A stretch of 64,000 nt of DNA from Caenimonas aquaedulcis. Lineage in GTDB: Bacteria > Pseudomonadota > Gammaproteobacteria > Burkholderiales > Burkholderiaceae_C. Made by a program: the position numbers and the translations under genes. Under the pieces are notes generated by a model that was not told where the DNA came from, did no database searches, and was given only the letters and a program-made list of their open reading frames with translations. The stretch is taken from contig NZ_JADWYS010000001.1 in assembly GCF_015831345.1 (NCBI RefSeq), positions 2,818,618 to 2,882,617 of the forward strand, written 5' to 3'. Numbering within the stretch: the stretch's first letter is position 1; each line of letters begins with the position of its first letter. Shown piece by piece: positions 1 to 8,750 of this stretch.

Positions 1-87
1 GCTCTGCCCATGCACGCTGCGCAGCGCATCCCCGAGCGTATCGGCCCGGTTCATGACGGCGGTGATGACAGATATCTGTAAGGACAT
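1..87 (-). CDS. Family 2 glycosyltransferase, N-terminal fragment cut by window edge
   Basis: Reading the minus strand from an ATG at 87 gives MSLQISVITAVMNRADTLG and then DALRSVHGQS up to the window edge. The pattern 'hydrophobic beta strand, T/P-x-x-N-R, later S-V-x-x-Q' is the usual opening of a GT2 (GT-A fold) glycosyltransferase that binds a nucleotide sugar. It lies 22 bases downstream of the YdcF-like gene on the same strand, so it is probably the next gene of the polysaccharide operon, which therefore continues beyond this window. Only 29 residues are visible, so donor and acceptor cannot be judged. Confidence 0.7.
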   Translation of the reverse strand, partial: MSLQISVITAVMNRADTLGDALRSVHGQS

Positions 88-109
88 GTGACAAAGACTT
101 CAGGGTGTG

Positions 110-889
110 TCAATGCATGATAGCCAAACCCCACATTCCTGCAATCTCCTTTAGCGCTTTGGTTACACCTAAGAGCGATTCCAGTGACGGAAGCCACACT
201 TTTAGCGATTGCGTTGAAGCCGGAACTTGTATATCGGTCGGATAGGCAATCAGTTCCACAGGTTCCTGGGCCCAGACCATTTCGAACGTCTTGACCGCCC
301 GGGGCATATGCAGCGCGGAGGTGACGAACAGGATCCGCTTCGCGCCGACGGCCCGCAGGACGGACCGCACATTCGCCGCGTTTTCCCAGGTGTTGCGGCT
401 CGCAGTCTCCCGGCGGATCGCCTGCGCGGGCACGCCGAGCACCGTGAGCATCTGCGCGATTGCATCCCCTTCGGCCTGCTGGGCCTCGGTGCCGGGCTGG
501 TTGCCGCCGGAAATCACGACCCACGGCGCCTTGCCGGCCCTGTATAGCGCTGCTGCCTCCCAGACGCGGCCGGCCGAGGGTCCCAGGGTGAAGGTCGGCT
601 GGAGGGGCGGCCAGGCGCCGCCGAGCGCGCCGCCCAGCACGAGGATGGCGTCGGCGCGGGGCATGGACGCCGCCGGCCGCGCGGGATAGCGCGATTCGAT
701 GGAGGCGACGAGCGCTTCGGCGACGATGGGCAGCGACGCGACCCACAGCAGCGCGAGCGCCGCCGCGCCGCAAACCAGCGCGCGCCGCGCCTTGCGCCGC
801 GCCGCGAAGACCATCGCCAGCAGACCGAGGGCCAGCACGACCGTGAGCGGGGACAGCAGGTAGCCCGCGACCTTCGCGATTTCGAACAT
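110..889 (-). CDS. YdcF/ElyC-like membrane protein (DUF218)
   Basis: The product has 259 residues. Two N-terminal hydrophobic segments (about residues 8-28 and 36-60) precede a DUF218 domain. Its start is seen as 'DAILVLGG' and its core as 'PWVVISGGN', 'ASRNTWENA' and 'ILFVTSALHMPRA'. The family includes E. coli YdcF, SanA and ElyC, inner-membrane proteins linked to envelope integrity and lipid-carrier-dependent polysaccharide metabolism; the exact reaction is unknown. The start ATG overlaps the stop of the carbamoyltransferase gene (ATGA), so the two are translationally coupled. In this context a role in envelope or lipid-carrier management during polysaccharide assembly is likely, but that is inference. 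Confidence 0.85.
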   Translation of the reverse strand: MFEIAKVAGYLLSPLTVVLALGLLAMVFAARRKARRALVCGAAALALLWVASLPIVAEALVASIESRYPARPAASMPRADAILVLGGALGGAWPPLQPTFTLGPSAGRVWEAAALYRAGKAPWVVISGGNQPGTEAQQAEGDAIAQMLTVLGVPAQAIRRETASRNTWENAANVRSVLRAVGAKRILFVTSALHMPRAVKTFEMVWAQEPVELIAYPTDIQVPASTQSLKVWLPSLESLLGVTKALKEIAGMWGLAIMH

Positions 890-2643
890 CAGGCGGCCTG
901 GGCGCGCCGCAGCACGCGCGTGCCGAGCACCAGCATGTCCATCTTCGTGCGCAGGAAGCAGTCCAGCGCCTCGGCCGGCGTGCACACGACCGGCTCGTTT
1001 TCGTTGAACGAGGTGTTCAGCACCATGGGCACGCCGGTCTGCGCGTGGAACGCGGAGATGAGCGCGTGGTAGCGCGGGTTCACCGCGGCCGTCACGGTCT
1101 GCAGCCGGCCGGAGCCGTCCACGTGCGTCACCGCCGGGATCAGCGCACGCTTTCCTTCGCGGATCGGGAAGACCTGCATCATGAAAGGCACGTCGGCGTC
1201 CTGCTCGAACCACTCGTGCACCGCCTCGCGCAGGACCGACGGCGCGAAGGGGCGGAACGACTCGCGCCGCTTGATCTTGAGGTTGAGGATGTCCTTCATG
1301 TCGGCGCGCCGGGGGTCGCCCAGGATGGAGCGGTTGCCCAGCGCGCGCGGCCCCCACTCCATGCGGCCCTGGAACCAGCCGACGACCTCCCCGCGCGCGA
1401 TCGCCGCGGCGGTGTCGTGCGCGAGTCGGGATTCGCCGGCCGCGTACGAGACGGTGCAGCCCTGCGATTCGATGCGCGGGGCGTGGTCGCGCAGGACCTC
1501 GTCCACTGCGGCGTCGTCGAAGCCCGGGCCCCAGTAGGCGTGGTCGTGCACGGGACCGCGCTCGCCGCCCAGCGCGTGCCACACCGAAAACGCCGCGCCG
1601 ACGCACCCGCCCGCGTCGCCCGCCGCGGACTGCACGTAGACCTGCCTGAAGGGCGTGCGCGCGGTCACCTTGCCGTTGGCGACCGAATTCATCGCGCAGC
1701 CGCCCGCGATCGCGACGGCATCGAGCCGGTGGCGCGCATGCAGCGTGGCGAGCAGGTGGAAGAAGGCTTCCTCGTACATCGCCTGCGCCGAGCGCGCGAG
1801 ATCCTTGTGGCGCTGCGTGAGCGGCTCGTCCGGCGCGCGGGCGGGCCCCAGCAGGTCCACCAGGCCATCGCTGAACAGCGTGCCCACCGCGGGGCTGCCG
1901 CCTTCCCACTGGTAGTCGACCTTCTCGCGGTGATGGCGAAAGCAATCGAGCTCGAGCCGGTAGGAGCCGTCCGGCTGCAGCAGCACGATCCTGCGCATCG
2001 CCTCCAGGTGGCGCGGCTCGCCGTAGGGCGCGAGGCCCATCATCTTGTACTCGTCGCCGTAGTGCGGAAAGCCGATCAGCTGCGTGAGCGCCTGGTAGAA
2101 AACGCCCAGCGAATGCGGGAAGAACACCTGGCCCTCCACCTCGATGTGCGTGCCGCGGCCCACGCCCCAGGCGGCGCTCGCGAAGTCGCCGAACCCGTCC
2201 ACCGAGACGCACACCGCCTCGTCGAAGGGCGAGACATGGAAAGCCGACGAGAGGTGCGCGCGGTGGTGCTCGATCGCGTGCACCTGGCCGCCGAAGGCCT
2301 CGCCGGGAAATTCCCGCGCGAAGTGCTGTGCGACGCCGGCTCGGCGCGTCTTGTTGCGCACCCGGTCCGCGACCAGCGACAGGTCCGGGCGCTGCAGCAG
2401 CGCATACGCGAGCTTGCGGCCCAGGTGCGCGCGGCGGTTCTGGTTCAACGCGACGTGCTCGACCTGCGACAGCTTCACGCCGGCCTGCGCCAGGCAGTAG
2501 CGGATGGCCTCGGACGGGAAGCCGGCCCAGTGCTTGACCCGGCGGAAGCGCTCCTCCTCGGCGGCGGCGATCATCTCGCCATCGCGCAGGATGCACGCGG
2601 CGGCGTCGCCGTGGAAGGCGTTGAGGCCCAGGATGATCGTCAT
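889..2643 (-). CDS. NodU/CmcH/TobZ-family O-carbamoyltransferase
   Basis: This 584-residue protein has the two-part build of the NodU/TobZ family. The N-terminal Kae1-like domain begins 'IILGLNAFHGDAAA' and contains the metal-binding HHRAH motif near residues 126-130. The C-terminal domain carries 'GRMEWGPRALGNRSILGDPR', a strongly conserved family signature. These enzymes transfer a carbamoyl group from carbamoyl phosphate, via carbamoyl-AMP, to a sugar hydroxyl. Length is normal for the family. It overlaps its upstream neighbour by ATGA at 2640-2643 and its downstream neighbour at 889. In the operon it most likely carbamoylates a sugar of the exported glycan; the acceptor position cannot be read from sequence. 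Confidence 0.92.
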   Translation of the reverse strand: MTIILGLNAFHGDAAACILRDGEMIAAAEEERFRRVKHWAGFPSEAIRYCLAQAGVKLSQVEHVALNQNRRAHLGRKLAYALLQRPDLSLVADRVRNKTRRAGVAQHFAREFPGEAFGGQVHAIEHHRAHLSSAFHVSPFDEAVCVSVDGFGDFASAAWGVGRGTHIEVEGQVFFPHSLGVFYQALTQLIGFPHYGDEYKMMGLAPYGEPRHLEAMRRIVLLQPDGSYRLELDCFRHHREKVDYQWEGGSPAVGTLFSDGLVDLLGPARAPDEPLTQRHKDLARSAQAMYEEAFFHLLATLHARHRLDAVAIAGGCAMNSVANGKVTARTPFRQVYVQSAAGDAGGCVGAAFSVWHALGGERGPVHDHAYWGPGFDDAAVDEVLRDHAPRIESQGCTVSYAAGESRLAHDTAAAIARGEVVGWFQGRMEWGPRALGNRSILGDPRRADMKDILNLKIKRRESFRPFAPSVLREAVHEWFEQDADVPFMMQVFPIREGKRALIPAVTHVDGSGRLQTVTAAVNPRYHALISAFHAQTGVPMVLNTSFNENEPVVCTPAEALDCFLRTKMDMLVLGTRVLRRAQAA

Positions 2644-3428
2644 GCGTGTTCGCGCCCGGACAGTTGCGCTTCGACGAGCCGCGCGGCGAGCAGCGTCTCG
2701 GCGATGGCGCGCTGCAGCGCGTAGAAGAGGCCGCGCCGCCCGTCGAGGAATCCCCGGCCGACCGTGAGGCAGTACAGCGGGACCAGCCAGGGCGTCACGA
2801 CCACGAGCCGGCGCAGGCGGTCGCGCCACGCCAGTTGCGCCCAGGGCGTGGAGCGCAGCAGCGCGCACTCGAGGCGCGCGTAGCGGTCCTGCGACGCGAG
2901 CCAGGCGGAAAACGGCTTGCGGTCGTCGTGCAGGATGGCGTGCGACAGGTTGCGCGCTTCGCCGGGCGACACCAGCCGCTGCGTGTGCCCCTCCTGCACG
3001 TAGCTCGCGCCCTCGCGGCGGAACAGCACTTTCACGGGCGGGTACAGGGAGCCCGACAGCGGCTCGCCCGCGATGCAATAGCGAAAGGACGCCCGGTACG
3101 CGGTGACGGCGGGGGGAGGCTCCAGCGCGTCGATCTCGTCGACCAGGGCCTCGGGAAGCACGTAGTCCGCGTCCAGCGAGAGCACCCACGCGGCGGCGAT
3201 CCCGCCGTCCCGCAGGCCGTGATTCCATTGCGCGGCATGGGTGTCGAAGGCCCGGGTGGCCACACGCACGTTCGGATAGCGCGCCGCGATCTCGCGCGTG
3301 GCATCGGTGCTGCCGCTGTCCAGCACCAGCACGCGCGGGAAACGCTGCAGCGCGTCCAGCGTGCGGGCCAGGTTGGCTTCCTCGTTCCAGGTGAGGACGA
3401 GCACTTCAACGCGAGCCAGGAAATTCAT
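2640..3428 (-). CDS. Family 2 glycosyltransferase (KdtX/WaaE-like)
   Basis: The 262-residue product opens 'VEVLVLTWNEEANLARTLDAL', with the GT-A elements 'VLVLDSGSTDATREIA' and a DxD-like 'SLDADYVLP' near residue 83. The short length, the W-N-E-E start and the C-terminal 'RDRLRRLVVVTPWLVPLYCL' segment resemble the WaaE/KdtX branch of GT2, which adds a hexose to lipopolysaccharide core or glycan intermediates. The gene overlaps the GT4 gene upstream by 23 bases and the carbamoyltransferase downstream by four. Family assignment is firm; sugar specificity is unknown. Confidence 0.9.
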   Translation of the reverse strand: MNFLARVEVLVLTWNEEANLARTLDALQRFPRVLVLDSGSTDATREIAARYPNVRVATRAFDTHAAQWNHGLRDGGIAAAWVLSLDADYVLPEALVDEIDALEPPPAVTAYRASFRYCIAGEPLSGSLYPPVKVLFRREGASYVQEGHTQRLVSPGEARNLSHAILHDDRKPFSAWLASQDRYARLECALLRSTPWAQLAWRDRLRRLVVVTPWLVPLYCLTVGRGFLDGRRGLFYALQRAIAETLLAARLVEAQLSGREHA

Positions 3429-4575
3429 TCGTCTCGTTCAGGATGCGGCTGTAGAGGGCCAGCAGCGCGGTGCCCATGGCGCCTGCCGAGAACCGTTCGG
3501 CGGCCAGGCGCCGCGCCCGCGCCGCCATCGCTTCGTGGCCCCGGGCGTCGCCGATGATAAGGCGCACACCCGCGGCCACGGACCTCGCATCGGGCGCGAC
3601 GGCGACGCCCGCGCCGGCCGCCGCGACCTCCTGCGCGATGGCGACGCCTTCGCCCAGCACGCACGGCAATCCGGCGGCGAGCGCTTCGGCCGCGGCGATG
3701 CCGAAGTTCTCTGAGAACGAGGGCAGCACGAACAGGTCCGCTTGCGCCAGGGTGTGCGCCTTGGCCTCGCCCGCGACGTGGCCGAGCCAGGCGACACGGT
3801 CGGCGACCCCCAGTTCCTGCGCCAGCGCCTGCAGCCGCGCCACGTAAGCCGCGTCCCCGCCGCCCGCGAGGGTCCAGCGCAGGTGAGGCGTCTCGCCGCG
3901 CAGCTGTGCCGCGGCGCCCAGCAGCGCCTCGATGTTCTTCTTGGGATCGATGCGAGAAAGAAAGAGGGCATTCGAGGCGCCGGATGGGTCCCGCGTCCGT
4001 GGGGGCGGCGACGGCACATCCTCCACGCCCAGCGGGATCACCACCTCGCGCAGGGGGACGCCCCATTGCCGCGCCTCGCGCGCTTCCGCGTCGCTCGTGA
4101 AGTGGACCGCCGCCGCGTGGCGCAGCGTGCTGCTTTCGATGAATCGCATCGACAGCCGCTTGAGCCAGGGCCGGTGCCGGGTCATCCCGTACGCATTGAG
4201 CGAGCCCATGGGCCGCACGATGTAGGGCACGCCCGCGCGGCGCGCGGCGCGGGCCGCGGCGGCGCTGGTGAAGGAGAACAGCGCGTGGATGTGGATCAGG
4301 TCGAAGCGCCGCGCCTCGCGCGAGATCCAGCGCGCGAAGCCCGGCGCGGATTTGTAGAAGTCCGTCCGCTTGGCGAAGTACCAGTGCGTCGCTCCGTTCT
4401 CGGCCAGCGGTTCGCCCAGCGGCTTGCCGTTGCGCTGCCCGGGCCCCGCATCGTCCGTGGTCGCCGTTTCGACCTGCAGCCCCTGTCCGCGCAACGCGCG
4501 CTCCATGAGCAGCAGCGCTTCCGTCGGGCCGCCATCGGCGCGCGACAGCGAAGGGATGACGTGCAGGACCTTCAT
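3406..4575 (-). CDS. Family 4 glycosyltransferase
   Basis: The 389-residue protein has the GT-B fold pattern. The N-terminal half starts 'MKVLHVIPSLSRADGGPTEAL' with the glycine loop for acceptor binding. The C-terminal half carries 'FLSRIDPKKNIEALL' and the E-x7-E retaining motif in 'SFSENFGIAAAEALAAGLP' near residue 300. It is a retaining, cytoplasmic, membrane-associated sugar transferase using a nucleotide sugar. It starts inside an ATGA overlap with the next upstream GT4 gene, so a coupled pair adds successive residues of the repeat unit. Donor sugar unknown. Confidence 0.92.
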   Translation of the reverse strand: MKVLHVIPSLSRADGGPTEALLLMERALRGQGLQVETATTDDAGPGQRNGKPLGEPLAENGATHWYFAKRTDFYKSAPGFARWISREARRFDLIHIHALFSFTSAAAARAARRAGVPYIVRPMGSLNAYGMTRHRPWLKRLSMRFIESSTLRHAAAVHFTSDAEAREARQWGVPLREVVIPLGVEDVPSPPPRTRDPSGASNALFLSRIDPKKNIEALLGAAAQLRGETPHLRWTLAGGGDAAYVARLQALAQELGVADRVAWLGHVAGEAKAHTLAQADLFVLPSFSENFGIAAAEALAAGLPCVLGEGVAIAQEVAAAGAGVAVAPDARSVAAGVRLIIGDARGHEAMAARARRLAAERFSAGAMGTALLALYSRILNETNEFPGSR

Positions 4576-5777
4576 CGGTGCGCGAGCGTCCACCGCACCG
4601 CTTGCAGCGTGCCCTGCACGGAGCGCGCGATCGAGTAGGACGCTTCGACACGGCGGCGGGCGGCGTCGCCCATGGCGCGGGCACGCACGGGGTCCGAGGC
4701 GACCGCCAGCAGGCGGCGTGCGAGCGCCGCCGTATCCGCGAAAGGAAACACGTGCCCCGTCTCGCCGTCGCCCACCAGGTCGCCCGCGCAGCCGACGCGG
4801 TCGCTCACGATCGCGGGCAGGCCGCAGGCCATCGCCTCGTTCACCACCAGCCCCCAGGTCTCGCCGAAGTCCGAAGGCAGCACGAGGCAGTCGCAGGCCG
4901 CGTAGGCGCTGGGAATTTCCGTCTGATTGAGAAAGCCCGCGAAAGTGACGGGGAGCCGATGCGTCGCGACGAATTCCCGCGCCTGCGCCATCAGCTCGCC
5001 CGTGCCGATCACGAGCAGGTGCGTCGAGGCGTTCACGGCCACGGCCTGCCGCAGGGCTTCGAGGAGATCGAGGATGCGCTTCTTGGGCTCGAGCTTGCCC
5101 GCGTAGCAAAAGCACGTGGCGTCGGCCGGGATCGACCAGCGCTCGCGCAGGGCCGCGCGCTGCGGACGCGCCGCCTCGGCCGCCTGCGCGAAGCGCGCGT
5201 TGTCCACGAAGTACGGGGTGTCGAACAGGCGTTCGTCCGCGATGCCGTAGCCGGTGTAGAACGCCCGGCTCGCGCGGCCGATCGGCAGGAAGGCGTCGCA
5301 CGCCCGCAGCAGGAGGCGGTGCAGCGCGCGCACGTGCCACGGCCGCCGGCGCAGCGCGTTCGACTCGCCGCGCATGAGGACGGGGATGCGCAGGCGGCGC
5401 GCGGCCAGGAGCATCTGCAGCAGCGGCCACGCATGCCAGCCCGTGAGCAGCAGCACGTCCGGATCGAGCTCGCGCAGCAGCGCCGTCGGCTGCGCGATGC
5501 GCGCCGCGAAAAACCCCTGCAGCCCGCCGCGGCCGAGGAGCTGCGGCACTTTCCGCCAGCGGTAGCCCTCGAGGATCGGGATGTCCCAGGTGAACGCGAC
5601 GCCGAAGCCCTGCCCCTGCGCGGCGGCGTCGGGCAACTGCACGAACAGCACCGAGAAGTCGATGAACGGCTCCGCCGCGAGGGCGCGAAACCACGGCGCC
5701 TGGTACTGGATGGGGTGGGACGCGACGGCGAGGACGCGGGGCGGGCCCGGGGGCCGTGCGGCGGATTCGGAACTCAC
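4572..5777 (-). CDS. Family 4 glycosyltransferase
   Basis: The protein has 401 residues. It begins with GTG at 5777, which overlaps the stop of the polymerase-like gene (GTGA); no ATG lies between this and the first conserved strand 'VLAVASHPIQYQAPWFRAL'. The S-H-P-x-Q-Y-x-x-P-x-F start is typical of GT4 enzymes that act on lipid-linked oligosaccharides. The retaining motif is 'DFGETWGLVVNEAMACGLP', about 300 residues in. The coding sequence stops in an ATGA overlap with the following GT4 gene. Expected to act at the inner face of the cytoplasmic membrane; specificity is not deducible. Confidence 0.9.
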   Translation of the reverse strand: MSSESAARPPGPPRVLAVASHPIQYQAPWFRALAAEPFIDFSVLFVQLPDAAAQGQGFGVAFTWDIPILEGYRWRKVPQLLGRGGLQGFFAARIAQPTALLRELDPDVLLLTGWHAWPLLQMLLAARRLRIPVLMRGESNALRRRPWHVRALHRLLLRACDAFLPIGRASRAFYTGYGIADERLFDTPYFVDNARFAQAAEAARPQRAALRERWSIPADATCFCYAGKLEPKKRILDLLEALRQAVAVNASTHLLVIGTGELMAQAREFVATHRLPVTFAGFLNQTEIPSAYAACDCLVLPSDFGETWGLVVNEAMACGLPAIVSDRVGCAGDLVGDGETGHVFPFADTAALARRLLAVASDPVRARAMGDAARRRVEASYSIARSVQGTLQAVRWTLAHR

Positions 5778-7288
5778 GGCTTGCGTTGCGCGGACGCTTG
5801 CGGGAACACGGCGGGACGGCTGGGACGGTAGCCGGCAGGCGGCAGCGGATCGTAGCGATGCCGCGGCGCCGGCTTCTTCTTCAGGCCGTCGCCGCGTGCC
5901 GCCAGGGCCGGCATGGCCAGCAGGAACCCGAGGCACCAGCCGAGGATGAGGAGGATGAACAGGTCGCTGTAGGCTTGCGTGGCGACCGTGAATGTCGCGG
6001 CGTTCGCCACCAGGAACGCGACCAGCCCATAGGCCACGCGCATGTGCTGCGGCGAAATTTTCGCGACCATCGCGAGCTGCTCGCGCAGGTGGCGCCCGAG
6101 CGCCACCACCAGCCAGGCGGCCAGCAGGAGCCCCGGGATGCCGAGCTCCATCGCCACCTTCCCCAGCCCGCCTTCGGCCGCCCAGCGGTTGATGTTGTGC
6201 TGCTCGGCGATGTCGTTCGTGCCCTGGCTGCCCGTGCCGAGCCCGGCGCCGAACCAGCCGAAGTTCTCCACCGCCCACACGAGCGGCTGCAGGCCGACCG
6301 CATTGACGCGCCGGGGCAAATCCGCGAAGACCGATTGCCCGCGCACGGCATACCCTTCGATCTGCTGCGCGTTTTCCACGGTCATCGACTTGGAGTACGA
6401 GTTCTGGACGAGGTCGGGCGCGATGAACCCGACGATGCCCACGTAGCCGACGAATCCCATCAGGAGCACGGCCATGCCCAGGCGCGCCATCCCGCGCTGC
6501 AGCCACGCGACCAGGAAGAGGTAGGTGCTGATGAAGATGGTGATCTCCACGAGCATCTTGCGCCGACCCGTGAGGATGCCCAGGCTCACGAGCAACGCGA
6601 TCAGCCCCAATGCGAACAGGATGCGAAACAGGGTGGGCTTCTTGCCCAGGGACAGGATGAACACGAAGCACGCGATAGTCGCGGTGTGCCAGGCGGCGAT
6701 CTCCGAGGCGCGGAAGAAGCCCGAGTGCGCCTTCAGGACCGTGCCCACGTCGTAGATGACCTGGCCTTCGCCGATCTCCCCGAGCGTGCGCCAGGTGAGG
6801 CCGATGTATTCGAAGTACACGCCCGACAGGCAGATGAGCGCGACGACGCTGTAGAAGAGCATCCAGCGCCGCACGCCCAGCACGCCGCGCCTGGACGCGT
6901 ACTGGTAGGCGAGGACCACCGCGGGGATCGGCGCGAGCCATACCAGCAGCCCGATGCCCATCATGGTGGCGCTCCCGTAGCGGACGAAGGTGTGGAAAGC
7001 CTGGGCGATCACCAGGCAAAGGAAGAGCCAGAACGGCGCCTTCAGGTTCTGCCGCCAGCCCCGGATGACCGAGGGCCCGAGCGGCACCCGCACCAGCGCG
7101 GCGCGTATCCAGGCGATGCCGAAGATGATGCCCACGAGGACCACGTAGTACACCGGCTGTCCCGGGGCGAGCTTGCGCAGCGGATCCTGCGCGATGCCCA
7201 CCACCACGCACATCACCAGGCCCTGGCGCCAGTCCAGCATGGTGAGCAGCCCGGCGAGGAGCAGGATGCCGATGGTGATTTCGTTCAT
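5774..7288 (-). CDS. O-antigen polymerase/ligase-like polytopic membrane protein
   Basis: This 504-residue protein has about ten to twelve hydrophobic segments spread over its length, a larger soluble stretch around residues 285-370 and a Pro/Arg-rich hydrophilic tail after about residue 465. The layout and the periplasmic-loop element 'WFGAGLGTGSQG' followed by 'EGGLGKVAMELGIPGLLLA' match the Wzy/WaaL (O-antigen ligase domain) superfamily, which polymerises or transfers undecaprenol-linked glycan outside the inner membrane. It sits in an operon that also has a Wzm/Wzt ABC exporter. It could therefore be a ligase rather than a polymerase; sequence alone does not separate these. ATGA/GTGA overlaps join it to both neighbours. 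Confidence 0.82.
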   Translation of the reverse strand: MNEITIGILLLAGLLTMLDWRQGLVMCVVVGIAQDPLRKLAPGQPVYYVVLVGIIFGIAWIRAALVRVPLGPSVIRGWRQNLKAPFWLFLCLVIAQAFHTFVRYGSATMMGIGLLVWLAPIPAVVLAYQYASRRGVLGVRRWMLFYSVVALICLSGVYFEYIGLTWRTLGEIGEGQVIYDVGTVLKAHSGFFRASEIAAWHTATIACFVFILSLGKKPTLFRILFALGLIALLVSLGILTGRRKMLVEITIFISTYLFLVAWLQRGMARLGMAVLLMGFVGYVGIVGFIAPDLVQNSYSKSMTVENAQQIEGYAVRGQSVFADLPRRVNAVGLQPLVWAVENFGWFGAGLGTGSQGTNDIAEQHNINRWAAEGGLGKVAMELGIPGLLLAAWLVVALGRHLREQLAMVAKISPQHMRVAYGLVAFLVANAATFTVATQAYSDLFILLILGWCLGFLLAMPALAARGDGLKKKPAPRHRYDPLPPAGYRPSRPAVFPQASAQRKP

Positions 7289-8187
7289 GGGCCTGTCCCG
7301 GCTTCACGCAGCGGCAGCAGCCGCGGGCCGCGCCGCAGGAGCGCGAGGGCCCACGCCATGCCGCCGAACTCCGCCAGCAGCGTCGGCGGGATCCGCCAGG
7401 GATGGCGCAGATGGTAGCGGGTCGCGACGGCGCGCAGGGGGCGCGTGAGGAAGACGCCCATCGATCCGGTGCGAAGCCCGTGGTAGTAGGCGCCGACCGC
7501 GTGGTCCGGCCGCCAGGTGGTGAGGTGGCCGCCGAAGGTGCGCGTGCCGCCGTCGGAGGCTTTCAGGTGGTGCAGGCATGCCGCGGGCTCGAAGCGGATG
7601 CGGGCGCCGGCGGCCCGCAGGCGGTGGGCGAACTCGGCTTCGAAGCGGTACGCCACGCGCACGAAGTTTTCGTCGAAGCCGCGCAGGCGCAGCGCGAGTT
7701 CGCGCGGCAGGGAGAAATTCCCTCCCATGAATTCATGGAGCTCGGCCGGGCGCGTTTGCGCGAAATGGAAGTCGCCCGCGTCGAAATCCGCGAGCGACTC
7801 CTGCCAGGGCTGGATGACGCGGCCCGCCACCAGCGCGGCGGGGCCATGGCCGTGCGCGGCCGCGTGTCCGACGAGGAGGCCGGGCTCCGGGCGGATGTCG
7901 TCGTCCAGGAACAGCACCACGGCGCAGGCGGCGAGCTCGAGGCCGCGGTTCATCGCCGCCGTGATGGAAGGCTCCGGGAGCCGCACCCACCGGATGTCGC
8001 CGCTCGCGTCGAACGCGGCCAGCCGCTCCTCGGTCGCCGCGTCGTGGCGCTCCGTCTGGTCCATGACCAGGATCTCGCCGGCGCGCGGCGCGAGGGCGAG
8101 CAGGGATTCCAGCGTGGCCACCAGCACCCGGTCGCGCCGGTAGGTGGGGATCACGACGGACAGGTCGAGGCGGGGCGCGTCGTTCAT
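7285..8187 (-). CDS. Family 2 glycosyltransferase
   Basis: The 300-residue product starts with '[20 protein letters not shown]' and has the donor-binding aspartates in '[16 protein letters not shown]' near residue 98. '[24 protein letters not shown]' is the acceptor-side region common in rhamnosyl- and galactosyl-type GT2 proteins. It is a cytoplasmic inverting GT-A enzyme. The start ATG overlaps the stop of the acyltransferase gene (ATGA), and its own stop overlaps the start of the polymerase-like gene. Sugar specificity is unknown. Confidence 0.92.
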   Translation of the reverse strand: MNDAPRLDLSVVIPTYRRDRVLVATLESLLALAPRAGEILVMDQTERHDAATEERLAAFDASGDIRWVRLPEPSITAAMNRGLELAACAVVLFLDDDIRPEPGLLVGHAAAHGHGPAALVAGRVIQPWQESLADFDAGDFHFAQTRPAELHEFMGGNFSLPRELALRLRGFDENFVRVAYRFEAEFAHRLRAAGARIRFEPAACLHHLKASDGGTRTFGGHLTTWRPDHAVGAYYHGLRTGSMGVFLTRPLRAVATRYHLRHPWRIPPTLLAEFGGMAWALALLRRGPRLLPLREAGTGP

Positions 8188-8747
8188 TCCCGCACCCCGA
8201 TCTGCCGCGCGGGCACGCCGGCGACGATGGCGCGGTCCGGCACGTCCCGCGTGACGACGGCGCCCGCCGCGACGATGGCGCCGTGACCGATGCTGACCCC
8301 CGCCAGCACGACGGCATGCGCGCCGAGCCAGGCGTCGTTGCCGATGCGCACGGCCTTCGTGTCGTGGCCCTGGCTCGCGATCGTCGCACCCCAGGCGCGC
8401 CGGTGGTGGTGGTCCGTGATGAAGCAGCCGGGCGCGATCAGCGCGTGGTCGCCGATGGTGAGTTCGCGCGCGATGTCGAACTCGGTCCCGAAGCCCACGA
8501 AGGCCTGCTCGCCCAGGTGGATGCGCGCATCGGGCTCCACGATCTTGATGTGGACCTGCCGCTCCAGTTGCACGCGTGGGCCGGTGTGGAGCAGCCACGG
8601 CCGCTCGATCGCGCAGTGCGCGCCGATGCGGGTCTTGGCCCCCAGGCGCGCACCGCGCGCGCGCCACCATGCCGCGCGCAGCCGGTCGAGGGCCGTGCGG
8701 ACCAGGCCGCCCCAGCGGCGCTCGATGCGGACGATCGGGTTGTCCAT
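8184..8747 (-). CDS. Hexapeptide-repeat (LbH) O-acyltransferase, WcaF/WbbJ-like
   Basis: The 187-residue protein is made of left-handed beta-helix hexapeptide repeats (I/V/L-G-x-x-x-x), for example 'IGAHCAIE', '[19 protein letters not shown]', '[20 protein letters not shown]' and '[20 protein letters not shown]'. This is the fold of trimeric acyl-CoA-dependent sugar acetyltransferases, with a catalytic His expected in the 'TDHHH' turn. It would O- or N-acetylate a sugar of the glycan. A short N-terminal helix precedes the repeats. It is coupled to the GT2 gene downstream by ATGA. Confidence 0.9.
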   Translation of the reverse strand: MDNPIVRIERRWGGLVRTALDRLRAAWWRARGARLGAKTRIGAHCAIERPWLLHTGPRVQLERQVHIKIVEPDARIHLGEQAFVGFGTEFDIARELTIGDHALIAPGCFITDHHHRRAWGATIASQGHDTKAVRIGNDAWLGAHAVVLAGVSIGHGAIVAAGAVVTRDVPDRAIVAGVPARQIGVRE

Positions 8748-8750
8748 GCG

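Noticed and set aside
1045..2724. Plus-strand open frame of 559 codons opposite the carbamoyltransferase
   Set aside because: It is the mirror of a high-GC gene; its protein is Arg/Ala/His-rich low-complexity, with no motifs, while the minus strand shows a complete NodU-type enzyme.
5756..7417. Plus-strand open frame of 553 codons opposite the polymerase-like gene
   Set aside because: Same antisense pattern; no conserved domain, and the minus strand has regular membrane helices with proper coupling to neighbours.
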